Positions 29,200-40,640 of a stretch of DNA of 64,000 bases are shown one piece after another. The position numbers were made by a program, and so were the translations under genes. The stretch is from Akebia trifoliata (lineage: Eukaryota > Streptophyta > Magnoliopsida > Ranunculales > Lardizabalaceae), in contig CM030718.1 in the NCBI GenBank assembly GCA_017979445.1, positions 15,354,760 to 15,418,759 on the forward strand, read 5' to 3'. The stretch's first letter is position 1. The number at the start of each line of letters is the position of its first letter. A model generated the notes under the pieces. That model saw nothing but the letters and a program-made list of their open reading frames with translations, was not told the origin of the DNA and made no database searches.

Positions 29200-29872
29200 A
29201 ACCTTAATTTTTTTGCCAATTTTTTTTTTTTTTTTTTTTTATGATGCAAAGCATGAGCAAAGATTTCCCCCTTACCTAGGGGGACATGTAAAGAAATAAA
29301 CAAAAAAAACAAGCCTAAAACCTATACAACTTGCCTTCGTGGGCTAAAAAAAAAAAATACAAAGTCATCTCCTTGGATTGGAAAAATTACAATAATGAGA
29401 GGGTTGATAACTCATTTTTCCAAATTGTGTCCTACGCCTCTAATCGTAGTGAATGCATGCGGCTATAGGTGGCTTCACGGTTACCCATTCTTCAAACCTC
29501 AATGCATACCGAAGTACACATGTCTTAGGTTGGTGATTGGGTTGGATGTGTTCGTCCCCGTACCCGAAATAAGCGATCTCGAGTCGTGAAACTACTAAGC
29601 ATCCGGGTTTAAACTTTTATAGGTAGAGGAGGTTTGTGTAATGGGCTATGCAAGCGTAAGTGCACAAGTGCATTTAAAAAACAAGTATCAACCCCCTTTT
29701 ACAAGCATTCAACCCACAAAATATTAAAGAACATATTACAACCATTCCCCAAGAATAAGAAGACAAAATATCAAACAAAACACAAACAACAACAATGTTA
29801 GAAACACATATTGAAATTTGTTCTTTTTTTTTTTGTAAAAATGGCCAAATGGTCATGGTTTGAACCCGCAAA

Positions 29873-29890
29873 TCCCCAGTGGAGTCGCCA
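29873..29890 (-). promoter_or_regulatory. Element A primer-binding site (tRNA-Arg type)
   Basis: TGGCGACTCCACTGGGGA on the minus strand, three bases inside the 5' LTR. It is complementary to a tRNA 3' end of the form TCCCCAGTGGAGTCGCCA, which I recall as a plant tRNA-Arg. It primes minus-strand DNA synthesis. Confidence 0.88.
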
Positions 29891-29893
29891 AGT

Positions 29894-31980
29894 TGTAGAC
29901 ATGAGAATGTTCACCTTGAACCTCAATGCTACGTTGTTTGGAGTCGCCACCATTCTTTTTTATAAATGGGTGTGAATGGGCACCCGAATCAATTTTTTTT
30001 TTGAAAACCATTTTTTATGGCATTGTAGTGACTCTCAATCATGGAAAAGGTATGGTCTACCTAAAATCTAAGTAAGGGGATTCGGTTAGAGAATGGGGAA
30101 GGTGTTAAGCACCCCATTCTCTCCACCTAAGGTGGTTACCTTTAGATTTGGCCATTTTTGGAAAAAGATTAAAATAAACAAGTAGAATGTGAGGATGGGA
30201 ACATGAAGTGGGTGGGGTGCTCATAGTGTGTATGTACCTCATTAGAAGAGGATTTGATGTTGGTGTTGACATAAGAAATATCTTATGGAAGAAGACATTC
30301 TATGGTGTCAACACACTTTTGCATGAGTTGAGATGTTGGTTTGGAATTTAGAGAAATTCCATAGATGGAATACCCTTAGATCCATAACCTTAATACATGC
30401 ATGTTTAGCTAGAAACTTAGTGTTTTAACCCCATCAAGAGAGTTACACATTTCTTCATCATAGCCAACATGTGTGATGTGTGTGCATAGTGTACATTATG
30501 ATGCATGATATGAGAATGGGTTAAAAAAAAGGCTTCAACCTCCATCCTTTCGACCAAACCGCCTCAAGCATTCCATGCCCAAGGTTGAGGTTCAATCTAC
30601 TCGGGATGAAGGAGGGTTCTCCATTACATCTTAAAGGCTTCTAAAAAAAAAAGAGAGGGATAGAAGAAGAAGATGCAAAATAAAACAAAAACAAATAAAT
30701 AACTATTATCCCACCTTGTCCCCTTGGAAGTCTTGAATGAATCTTGAACTTGAGTAATGGACTTAGGACTTGAAAGATGTAGTTGAGGGTTGAGAGATAA
30801 GGGTTGAGAGATGAGAGATGAGTAGAGATTTGGTAGAGTTTTAGGTTGAGAGATGGGGGCTTGAGAGCATGAGTTGTTCATAGGAAATGAGGGTATTTAT
30901 AGAGTTTTTGGAGAACTTTTGGGGATAAAGTGGTCCAACCCTAAAAATAAAGAACATGGACATGAGATTTAGGTTATTTCTTTTTGGATTTTTCATTTGT
31001 ATGGGGTAAAGATGACATTTGTGAAGAAACCCTAAAAGCATGCTTTGATCCTTGGTTTTTTGGGTAAATAGAGGTGAGAGAACAAAAGTACTTTTGGGAG
31101 GGTGAATGGGGGAGTGACATGTGTAAAGGTGGAGTGGTAGGTAAAAAGTAGATCTTGGTTTATTTGTAAATAACTCATAAAGCAAGGGTGGAAGTGTAGT
31201 TTTGAAATGGACCAATGGGAAAACAAAAGCACATTTGGGAGGGTGAATAGGAGGATGACATGTGTAAAGGTGAAGTGGTAGGTGAAAAGTAGACTTTGGT
31301 TCATTTGTAAATAACAATAAAGCAAGGGTAGAAGTATAATTTTGAAATGGACCAATGGGAGAACTCCATGTATGTACTTGAAGATTCCCACCTTTTGAGG
31401 GTATAATGGGAAGTTCCCTCACCTTTATGGATTATTATCAAAGACCAAACAACCTTTTGTGGTTGACTAAACCTTTTGAGAAGGGCATTCTTGAGTTTTC
31501 ATAAAGGAAAGTTGACCCTCCAATTAGATGATGCATTGGGTATTGGGGGCTTATGAGGTATCAACATGTGTCATCATATAAGGGGTGAGAGAATGGACTT
31601 GGTTTGGGTTTAGGATATGGACTTGGATTGGGCTTAGGGTGGACTTGGTTTTGGGTTAGGAATGTGGACTCGGGTTTTGGGCTTAGGATGGACTTGGTTT
31701 TTGGGTTAGGACATGGACTTGGATTTGGATTTGGATTTGGGATATGGTTTGGATTTGGTTTGGATTTGGGATATGGATTTGGATTTGGGTTTGGGTGATG
31801 GCCATAGGTTTAAGTGGATTAGGGACAAGGCATAGGCATGCATGATATGAGATGATGCATGTATGCATAAAATGATGCAAAATAGCAATGTGGATCCGTC
31901 GAAGAACTTGAGTTCTAAATCGAAATTAATTCGAGAAAATTTGGATTTTCCTATGGGTTCGTGCAAATTGGGTGTCTACA
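29894..31980 (-). repeat. Element A 5' LTR (2,087 bp)
   Basis: TG...CA, nearly identical to 15,675-17,767. It carries the promoter (TATA box 30,894-30,901) that would drive the element transcript leftward. It includes the same internal tandem duplication and GGATTT minisatellite as the 3' LTR, and a PBS-like motif at 29,938-29,951. Confidence 0.95.
30894..30901 (-). promoter_or_regulatory. TATA box of the element A 5' LTR
   Basis: TATAAATA on the minus strand within CTCTATAAATACCCTC. The same sequence and context recur in the LTRs of C and D, and the same box in B. Confidence 0.7.
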
Positions 31981-31985
31981 AGCTG
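31981..31985. repeat. Target-site duplication of element A, right copy (AGCTG)
   Basis: Matches 15,670-15,674. Confidence 0.95.
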
Positions 31986-32499
31986 CTTCGATTGCTCCAT
32001 TAGTTTGAGGGCGGTAAGGAGATGACTTATGGTGTGAGATTTTGAACTTTGAACACAATTTGATAACCTCAACTTTGAAGTGTGACCTGTTATCAGAGAT
32101 CAGCTCCGAAGGTACCCCGTATCGACTGATGATGTTCGTTTGAATAAACTTTGCAACTCGAGACACAGTGAGGACAGCATAAGAGGCAGCTTCGACCCAT
32201 TTGGTAAAATAATCGATGGCAACCAGAATGTATTTGTGCACGTTTGACGCCTTAGGCGATATTTTACCAATAATGTCAATTCCCCAGACTGAGAATGGCC
32301 ATGGTGAAGTCAGACCCACTAATTGAGATGGTGGCACATGTATAAGGTTCGCATGTATTTGGCACTTATGACAGGTTTTGACCATGTGATGACAATCTGT
32401 TTCCATCGTAGGCCAATAGTATTCTTGTCTCATAATCTTCTTAGCTAACATTTTTCCACTCATGTGAGGGCCACGTTCTCCTGAATGTCGTTCAATCAT
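31986..32499 (-). pseudogene. pol: Element B integrase, N-terminal and catalytic part
   Basis: Zinc-binding H5, H12, C43 and C46, and catalytic D75 (WGIDIIG), D136 (LISDNRSHF) and E171 (NGAIEAA), counting from the ATG at 32,499. The coding sequence is interrupted right after the catalytic Glu by element A and continues at 15,669. The final codons before the break are LTR sequence of element A. All active-site residues are present in this half. Confidence 0.9.
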
Positions 32500-32521
32500 T
32501 ATCTATTCAGCTTGATCTTCA

Positions 32522-33873
32522 TCAACACACGACAAAGTGAATCCCATCATAAGACCTTTTGTATAAATTTCCTACGCACAGGATAAATTGAGATGCTAAT
32601 CTTAGTAAGGTCTGTCGTTCCTTCCTCGATGCTTCTTCCGGGAATTCTTGTTTTTCCAACACTCTCTTTATATCTGTGTACCACGGCTTTCCATTGGGTA
32701 GTCGAGTAGCAATGTTGATCTGATGACAGTATGCGGGTTTGTCTTTGATTTCAACAGTGATTGGCCTCAATTCCATGTTCGGGGGCAAATGGATCATTGA
32801 AGATAAAGTTGTTAAAGAGTCAGCAAATCTGTTATCCTCCCTTGACAAGTGTTGGAATATGTAGCTTTAAACTTACTGACTAAGTTTAACAAATACTCAT
32901 GGTAAGATTTCAACTTTTCATCCCTAGTCTTCCATTATTCCAATGACTGATGTATGACCAAGGCCGAATCCCCAAAAACTTCAATTTCTGAAATGCCTAG
33001 GTTCAAAGCAGCTTCGAGCCCTGCGATGCACGCCTCATATTCAGCCATGTTATTAGTATTCGCAAAGGCTAATTTAATAGCAATAGGAATGTGGCATCCT
33101 TTCGGAGAAAATAGGACTGCCCCTATTCCATACCCATTTTGATTGGCGGCTCCATCAAAGTACAACTGCCATGTTTGGTTCTGTGGTTCTTCTTTAATGT
33201 GCAAGATGTTCTCATCTGGGAATTGATCGACGGGTCTTATTCTTTCTATTTCAGGGTGATTTGCTACGTATTCTGCTACAGCTCTTCCTTTGATAGACTT
33301 CTGTGTAACATGCGTGATGTCAAACTCTGATAGTAACAATAACCATTGCGCGATTTTCCCTGTCAACGCTGGTTTCTCGAAAATGTACTTGAGAGGATCC
33401 ATCCGAGATAACAGGATAATTGAATGAGACAACATATAGTACTGGAGTCTCTGAGTGGCCCATACCAGTGCTAAGCAGGTTTTCTCCAAGGATGAATATT
33501 TTCGTTCATACCCTAACATCTTCTTGCTGATGTAGTAGATGGCCCTTTCTTTGCGAGTATCTTTGTCATATTGTGCAAGCATGCATCCCATAGCTTCTTC
33601 TGTGACTGACAGATAAAGAAGAAGTGGTTCACCCGGTGTAGGTGGAACCAAAATAGGTGGGTTTAAGAGATACTCCTTGACTTGGTCGAAAGCCTTTTGA
33701 CATTGCTCATTCCAAACTGTTGGTTCATTCTTCTTGAGAAGCTTGAAAATAGGTTCACAGACGTTGGTGAGTTGAGCAATGAATCTACTAACATACTGGA
33801 TTCTGCCTAGAAAACCTCGAATCTGCTTTTCAGTCTCAGGCGGCGGCATCTCTTGGATAGCTTTAATCTTCAC
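32522..33873 (-). pseudogene. pol: Element B RT thumb and dual RNase H
   Basis: The piece at 32,935-33,873 (312 codons) begins in the RT thumb (GFLGRIQYVSRFIAQL). It continues through a gypsy RNase H lacking its catalytic Asp (LYLSVTEEAMGCMLAQ) and reaches the archaeal-type RNase H with D240 (YFDGA), E278 (MAEYEA) and D302 (VFGDS). A TAA at about 32,932-32,934 interrupts before WKTRDEK. The second piece (32,522-32,848) holds the fourth acidic residue (RFADSL) and the region before integrase. Same domain order as A and C. Confidence 0.9.
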
Positions 33874-35064
33874 AGGGTCTACTTCGATCCCTCTTGACTG
33901 ACCACAAATCCCAACAGTTTCCAGAAGTTACTCCAAATACACATTTCTGTGGGTTGAGGCGGAGTTGGTACTTTTGAATCCTTGTGAGAAATTTTCTAAC
34001 GCAGTAACATGCCCTAGTCGTTCTTTGGATTTGACTATCATATCATCTACATAGACTTCGACCTCTTGTGTATCATGTCATGTAGTAAAGTCGTGGCTGC
34101 TCTTTGATAGGTAGCTCCAGCGTTCTTCAAACCAAAAGGCATGACCTTGTAGCAGAAGGTCCCCACTGTGTGATGAACGAAGTTTTTTGCATATCTCGAG
34201 GGTCCATTTTTATCTGATTGTACCCTGAAAATCCATCCATGAAGGACAACAACGCGTGTCCTGCTGTACTGTCCACTAGAACATCTATGTGTGGTAAAGG
34301 GAAACTATCCTTTGGGCTTGCTTTGTTTAGGTCTCTAAAATCCACACACATCCTGACTTTTCCATCCTTTTTCGGTACGGGACGACATTAGCAATCCACT
34401 CAGGGTATTCTACTACTTCCAAAAATCCAACGTTAATCTGCTTCGTAACTTCTTCTTTGATTTTCAAAGTCCATTCCGGCTTCATACGTCGAAGTTTCTG
34501 TTTGATTGGTCGAGCATCAGGATATAACGGAATCCGATGTTGGACAATATCTGTGCTTACCCCCGGCATATCCTCGTAAGACCACGCGAATACGTCTTTG
34601 AACTTTCTGAGTAAATCTACTATCCCTTTGCGTTCATCGGGAGATAAAGTGACCCCTATCCGAATTTCTTGAGGACTTTCTTTTGTTCCGAGGTTGATAA
34701 CCTCTACTTCCTCTATTAGAGGTTGAGCCCGACGTTCCTCTTCTTGTTCAAGTAATTTGATTATTTCAGGGGGAGGTTCTTCGTCAGAAGACTCTCCCTC
34801 CGAAGTCAGATTATTAGTTAAATTATTATTGCGCTCAGGGTAATCAAAAATTTCTTTCATTTCATTAAAAAGAGATGGGGTAACAGGACTCATTGCAGAC
34901 TTGACAGACTCACTCGACTCAGCAGGAAAAACAGACTCCCTAGAAGCAACAGACTCAGCAGAAACAACTAACTTACTCGACTCAACAGAAATAAATGACT
35001 CAACTGGCATGTCAGACTGAACAGGACTAATGGGACCGACAGACCCAGCCTTGACATGCAACAC
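33874..35064 (-). pseudogene. pol: Element B reverse transcriptase, frameshifted
   Basis: Starts with a Ser/Glu/Val-rich linker (VESFISVESSKLVVSAESVA) and an acidic stretch, then FAWSYEDMPGVSTD and KQKLRRMKPEWTLK. Single-base length differences break the frame near 34,380 (after NVVP), near 34,165 (after TQWG) and near 34,067 (after HDMIHK). YVDDMI is still readable at about 34,040-34,060 in a shifted frame. The palm motif SFMDGFSGYNQI is in the 34,127-34,351 piece. Not translatable as one protein. Confidence 0.88.
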
Positions 35065-35118
35065 AGGACTGATTACATGATAATTTGATAGAGCCCCAAC
35101 AACGGGTTTGATTACAGA

Positions 35119-35687
35119 CTAAGGATTTGGGATCCCTTTCTCAACTGACAACACTAAGATACTATGATCTTCAATGAATAGTTGATCGATGTTGAGGGAG
35201 TCCAGATCGAGCTGCCAGTCTTCAACTTTCTTCTCTTTAACTTCTGTGCTTGCTTCCTTTTCAGGCCATTCCATGCCAAAGAAGATTTCAAACCCCGGCA
35301 ACGAGTACCTGTGATGTGATCAATGAACGGCTCTGGGAACCCACAGTAACGGAAGTCTTCTCCTTCTTTCACAAAATAACCATTGATGGTCTTTCGATAG
35401 GGCTTCATTTTAATGAGATCTATGGTACACCTTTGCCTTTTAGCAATGGCCTTATCCCGTTTTGTCTTCCAGTATTGGGCCCAATCTTCTTTAGTAGGCT
35501 TATATCCTACCCCGAATGTGCTGATGACCTCTTTAATCACTGGTGCCTCCTTAATACCTTGCTGCTTGCTACCTAAGCCCATACCAGGGAAGAATCTCAT
35601 TTTCTTGAATATATTGGCCATGTAGCAATTAGAGGTTTTTCCATTGGAAAATATTCTTTCATGGCTTGATCCCATTGGACTGAGCAT
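35119..35687 (-). pseudogene. pol: Element B G-patch and protease-RT linker
   Basis: Contains a G-patch-like segment (MRFFPGMGLGSKQQGIKEAP, about 35,560-35,620), then KPTKEDWAQYWKTKRDKAIAKR and a Lys-rich stretch. A frameshift near 35,305 moves to a second frame (LPGFEIFFGMEWPEKEAS). That frame ends at a single TAG (35,119-35,121), beyond which the RT linker continues in the same frame. The stop could be a CAG to TAG change or a natural termination point; the context does not match the known readthrough motifs. Confidence 0.7.
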
Positions 35688-35844
35688 ACCTTTTCAAATC
35701 GAACCCACTGAGCTCTACTCCCTGTTGTTCTGGTTGAATCTCAAGCAACGGCTCATCCTTAGCTTCAGTACTGTTCATAATCCCTACAATTTCAGCATCT
35801 CCATGGAGAGTAATCACTAGCCCATCCTTGATAAACTTGACCTT

Positions 35845-36231
35845 CTAGTGTAGCGTAGAAGGGATGGCTTTGATTTGGTGTAACCATGGTCTCCCTAACA
35901 GTAAATTGAAAGAAGACTGGATGTCAATAACCTGAAATTCCACAGGAAATTCAGCTATGCCTGTGGACAGTCGAAGGTGCAAAATTCCCAGTACATCCCT
36001 CTTGGTGTTATCATAGGCTCTAACACCTTGATTAGTAGGTTTGAGATCTTCAGCCTTAAACCCGAGACAAGTAGCAGTTTTCAGAGGGCAAACGTTCAGT
36101 GCACTCCCGTTATCGATCAAAACCAAAGGTACCCTCATCCCGTTACAGTCAACTGTAATGTGCAACGGCTTAGTGTGGCTTGCCCCTTCTTTTGGGAGAT
36201 CTGAGTCCGAGAAGGATAGGATATTCTCCAC
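35845..36231 (-). pseudogene. pol: Element B aspartic protease
   Basis: 128 codons with PLHITVDCNGMRVPLVLIDN, the active-site loop DNGSALNVCPL, and the FNLLLGRPWLH flap-distal motif. Organisation and spacing match the protease of element A. A TAG follows STLH where related copies read through (QRVKF in A), so the frame stops before the G-patch part. The active site is intact. Confidence 0.85.
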
Positions 36232-36725
36232 GTAAGTTGCCCCTACTATACTGGCCAGCTGATCTGGAGAAGTTCAAGGGAGACTTGGGCTGTGTTTAGT
36301 GCTTTGAGAACAGCCTCCCTATGAGCAGTGGAAGCCATGAGTAAACCCCATACTGAGATATTGGCCCCTGATTTTTCAACTGTTTGATCACGGAGTTATC
36401 TCTTCGATGCTTTCCTTGGTGGGATCTTCTTTCTTTTCTTGCCAGGGCTGCAGGATTATCAACACAGAGTTCTTGTGGCTTAAAAACTCTTCCCCTCGAG
36501 TCATATGTCTAACTTCATCACAGGAAAGGGAGAAAGGCTCATCTTCTTCAGTCAACAAGTATGGATCTTCGACTGTCAAAGGTTCAGGGTTTTTCAGATT
36601 CATTTGGGCCAACAGGTAACTAGTGAACGCGGGACTATCGTAACGAGACGGGGATAAACAATAGGTATCATCCGAGGTTAAATCAAATGATTCATAGTTT
36701 GTGGTGAAAACCTCATCAGTGAAGG
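36232..36725 (-). pseudogene. Element B gag-protease linker
   Basis: Decayed coding sequence. The piece at 36,388-36,612 has the HMTRGEEF variant of the MTRSGR motif seen in A and C. A frameshift and stops separate it from gag and protease. No RPPLIIPY repeats are visible, unlike A and C. Confidence 0.55.
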
Positions 36726-38192
36726 CTATCCCGACAAGGGGTAACTGGGCGGTTTAACTTTGATTGGATGGATGAGAGAAACATGGTCGAATAGTAATGG
36801 GGTGTGAGAAACCATGTTTAGGATTGGTAGAGGTTGATAAGCAGGTAGTGGATTAGTGGTGACATTTGGTGGGCTAGGGATGGTGACCTTTTTGTTGTCA
36901 ATAAGGTTTTGAATGGCATGGCGCAAAGTGATAAATCGATCCGTGTGATGGCCAGGGTTTTGATGGAACTCGCAGAACAAATTAGCATTGTGTCCAGCTG
37001 GTAAGGGATTAGGTAAAGGTCGGGGTTGGATAGGGGTAAGAAGTCCTTTTTTCATTAATTTGTGAAGTGCTACTGTAAGACTCATCCCTAGATTGGTGAA
37101 CTAACGCGGAGTTCGAGGTTGACTTGGGTGAACCTGGTTATTAGTCCGAGCTGGGGGTTGAGCTGGGGTAACTGAGGTATTGGCGATGTAAGTATGATTA
37201 ATATTGGATTTGGGAACATATGATTTCTTAGGCTTGTTATCTGAGGGGTTAGAAAGAATTCCAGAGGCAAATGCATCCTCGAGTTGGCTTCCGGCTTGTA
37301 ACAATGATTCAAAAGTAGGGAGGTATTGGGCCACTAAGTGCTGAGCATATCCTTGAGAGAGATTCTTTAGGATAATCGCTACTTGTTCCTTCTCCGAAGG
37401 TCTATCCCATATTTGAGAAGCCTTGGCCCTCCAGCGACCAATGAAATCAGTGAATGTCTCCTCATTTTTCTGTTTAGTTGCTTCCAAATCCCTTCTTGAG
37501 GTCTCAATTTCAGTACTATATTTATACTGATGCCAGAAATCCTTTGACATGTTTTCCCATGTACCCACAGTAACTGGATCTTGAGACATTAGCTAACGTA
37601 GTGCTGATCCAGATAAAGTCCTTTGGAACAACAATGTCATCTGTTCATCGCTGAGCCCCATAGTGCGTATGTTAGTAACATACACCTTAAGATGTGTTTT
37701 CGCACACCCTGTCCCACTGAACTTGTCCATCTCCGGCATCACAAACTTCTCTGGCAAATGGATTCTAGGGATGCGGTTCAGAGCTTCAATTCCTGCTGCA
37801 ATTTCATCAATACCCTTTATACTCTTCATAGCTAACTCCAATTGAGACATTCTGTTAGATAACGCCGGATTTTCATCAACATACTCTTCGTCTCCGTCGA
37901 GTTCGAAGACTTCATGTGGACGTTTCTCTTCTACCTTTTTTCCTTTTGGGTCATCTAGAGGATTACCCGTTGATTCCGAGGTCTGTTTAAACATTTCCAC
38001 CTTGCCTTTTATATTGCTGATATCATTGGCAAAGGCTGCCAAGATCTTACGGATCTTCGTGAGCTCAGATTCTGAAGCCATCTCTGCTTGTTGACTTGGT
38101 ACTGTGGTTCTTTCTAATCGACTGGACTTACGACTCCAACTAGGAGGTGGACGCTTGAGTTTAGGCGCAATGATAATCCTATATGACCCCAT
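36726..38192 (-). pseudogene. gag: Element B gag
   Basis: First piece (37,593-38,192) begins near MASESELTKIRKILAAFAND (ATG about 38,080; an upstream ATG at 38,192 is in frame) and ends LFQRTLSGSALR at a TAG (37,590-37,592), where homologues have Trp. The same frame continues with the gag core MSKDFWHQYKYSTEIE and FTDFIGRWRAKASQIW. After a frameshift, the 36,726-37,085 piece has the zinc-knuckle-like CEFHQNPGHHTDRFITLRH, in which the expected last Cys has become Phe. RNA binding may be compromised. Confidence 0.85.
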
Positions 38193-38409
38193 TAAAGGTA
38201 GATTTAGTCAATTTCAGTATTACCCCCTTGATAACATTTTAAGAATCATTTTATTGAGGTTTGTGCACCAATCCATTAATTAATCCATTCACACAATGAG
38301 TATTCGAAAAGAAAATAAATATTTATTCAAAAAGAAAGATAGTTTTATTGAAAATGATTGACAAACAATATGTTCTTATTAAAACATCTTTCAACAAATT
38401 TGATTTGAA

Positions 38410-39501
38410 CTATTTTTACATGGACGCTTGGCTTTGTCTCGATGGTCATCAGGATTACTATCAGGCTTGACCCTCTTGACTCTAACAATTGGCTCTCTGA
38501 ATTATGTTGGTCCGTCTGGATACCCTAAGGTGCGCTTGTTCCAAGCTTTCCCAATGAGGTGTACTAACTTTTCAGTCAAAGGCTCGGGGGAAAAGAAAGC
38601 TTTGTGTTGAGGTAAGGATAACTCTGTAGGTACATCGTACTGTTCTGGGATCAGATTAGGATGGTAAAAAGATGTTTCTTCTAAACCAATCAGACGGACA
38701 TAGTAGGATCCTTTGGTTCCTAGAACAGGGGGATCAGTCATCCACCAAGGGAACCTAAAATCAATATGATAGGCGAGGCGAGAGTCTAACCATTTGCTCC
38801 AAGCTTTGACTGAGTTGTGACGCACTAACAGGTTTCTCTTGGAAAAGTGTTCTGGCCCATATTTGAGGTTTGACGGGACCTCTACGATTTTGAGACGGTC
38901 ACAAAATCACATATAGAATAAGTAGGGGCTTCCCTTGAAGCTTTCCCGCTCACCATTTTTTATGGCATTTAAATCTGAGAAGGTTTCAGCCAGGATGAGA
39001 GGTACTGGGTTGGCTTTCCTTGAGAGTTGAGAGGCTATATCTATGAAGGACTTAGGGATAGTTTGGCCATCACTATTGGAGGTCAGTATGTATTGGGCTA
39101 GGATTCCTAGGCACAATCAATAATCTCTAGTAGCTCACCAGGCTTCGGGTTTTACATTGATAGGCTTCTTCCTTGGAAATGTTTAGTCCTGTGACGAGTT
39201 CACCAGAATATCCAGTCTTTAATGAGGGCTTGACTAGAGGTCCTGAAGTGGATATCCTCATGATGCCACAATAATCCTCGTGAGTAGGGCATAAATACAT
39301 ATACCCTATATGGAATATGTGTAGGTAGGGGTTCCATCGTTTAGCTATGGCGTGTAAGAGGTTCCAGTCTATCTCAAACTCATGAAAGTAAAGAGCACTC
39401 CTCAACATGAATCTCCCAAAATTGATCTTCTCTACAGGGTGCATTCCTACGACGGTTGTTTTGATTAACTGATCGATTGGGTTATCGCCTGCGACTAGCA
39501 T
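38410..39501 (-). pseudogene. Element B ORF1 (DUF7745/plant-mobile-domain-like)
   Basis: Starts MLVAGDNPIDQLIKTTVVGM at 39,501. The LHAIAKRWNPYLHIFHIGYM and LCPTHEDYCGIM stretches resemble plant proteins of the DUF7745/plant mobile domain group (recalled). Relative to element C it has lost ~70 bp after NISKEEA and is broken near 39,120 and 38,880. It then continues as WSKWLDSRLAYHIDFRFPWW and FSPEPLTEKLVHLIGKAWNK. Position between leader and gag fits the ORF1 of Ogre-type elements, whose function is unknown. Confidence 0.8.
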
Positions 39502-39829
39502 CCTGGTTCGACACTAAAGGGTATTTTAGTACTCTTCCAAGGTCCATGTAAAATATCAAATTTTCATTTTCTTTTGGAAAATCTTGTTCTTATGAAAAAT
39601 ATTTTCTGGAAAATATTTTTTCTTTGAAAATATTTTTTCTAGAGAACACCCTTTTTTTTTGGAAAACTTTCTTTTCTGGAAAATATTTTCTTTTTCTTCT
39701 TTGAACATTCAATTTCCCTTTTGATTTGAATGGCCCGGTCCAGCACGATTGTTGTATTATTGTAAAAGAATGGGTTCTTTATTGGGTTGGTGCACCCATT
39801 TTAATTTTCAAAAATAAATTTTTGATCCT

Positions 39830-40640
39830 TGAGGACAATCATACACCCTGATCTTATCATTCACATATATTCATCAATCAAACGGTCCCATTTAATAAAC
39901 AACCCGGGAACACTCACGACAAGTTCGAGTCGTGACCTATAGGGAAGGTTTCTAGACTCTAAGCATACTACGTGCAATGCATTTTTATCTGGTCACCCTT
40001 GCCCAAGTACACCTATATACCTTTCGATACGTGGTGACTTGGTTTGATATACCGTATAGGTGATAATCTAAAACCTCAATTCACTTCTCTGAAGCAAAAA
40101 ACAGCCAGTTTGATCTCCAATTGAGAGGTGGTGCACAATGCTGAGCAAAGGCCCACTTAAATACCTCTCGTCTAGAATAGACGTAGTCTATCCCACCCCT
40201 CGTACAGTAGGGTACAGCGGGGCAAGATCTTGCTTAGGCACCGATTTTGACCAAGAAGTGCAATTGATATACTTAGATTATCTTTTATACCTATGGGTAC
40301 GAGTCAAGAGTTGTAGCTTTCATAAATGGTTTGGCATCCCACGAGGGGACCGACCATGTACTAGTACTACGTTGGCAATCGGGACATGTGACAGTGTGGC
40401 TTACAATAGGTCAAAGGCTCAGGTCGCTCCAGCCTGGGTGCATCAATATGCTTATCAGAATCACCTGATCAGACAGTATTGATGCCCCCAGTTTGATATA
40501 CCCTAAGGTACGTGACTGGAGTTTTGGTTTTCATGAATGACGTCGCATCTCCAAAGAGACCGGACCACGCACTAGTGCCACATTGGCTATATGGGACGTG
40601 TAAGTGCTCAAAACAGTAAACGTGCATGTGGTGTGTGTAA
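39830..40640 (-). other. Conserved leader block, element B
   Basis: Long near-identical stretches with element C, for example AACCCGGGAACACTC and CTACGTGCAATGCATTTTTA. It contains a perfect hairpin ATAGAC/GTCTAT at 40,177-40,191 and an internal diverged duplication (about 40,300-40,400 and 40,510-40,615, sharing TGGCNATNNGGGAC). Noncoding: no long frame is conserved with C. Confidence 0.8.

Larger units (their letters stand above)
27464..29872 (-). other. Element A leader
   Basis: Between PBS and gag. It contains two tandem arrays (27,680-28,240 and 28,320-28,890), a three-hairpin cluster (29,136-29,199) between two poly-T runs, and a block at 28,975-29,090 (AAGCCTTAAAACTCAAAAG, CCAAGACTGATGT) shared with element C around 61,510-61,620. 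No ORF1 is present. Open frames over the arrays are artefacts. Confidence 0.75.
15675..31980 (-). mobile_element. Element A: youngest Tat/Ogre-type LTR retrotransposon, nested in B
   Basis: 16,306 bp with two very similar LTRs of about 2.09 kb, a PBS, a PPT and perfect AGCTG target duplications. Minus-strand order: 5' LTR, PBS, leader with two tandem arrays, gag, proline-rich linker, protease, G-patch, linker, RT, RNase H, archaeal-type RNase H, integrase, 3' region, 3' LTR. It lacks ORF1. The LTRs differ by few substitutions where compared, so insertion was fairly recent, yet the polyprotein has about five frame breaks. Some single-base ones could be assembly errors. Confidence 0.95.

Noticed and set aside
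29873..29890. Possible tRNA gene fragment
   Set aside because: Only an 18-base complement to a tRNA 3' end is present, exactly beside the LTR: it is the primer-binding site.
40138..40482. 114-codon plus-strand frame in the leader of element B
   Set aside because: The aligned leader block of element C does not keep the frame (only 69 codons, with indels), so conservation there is not coding.
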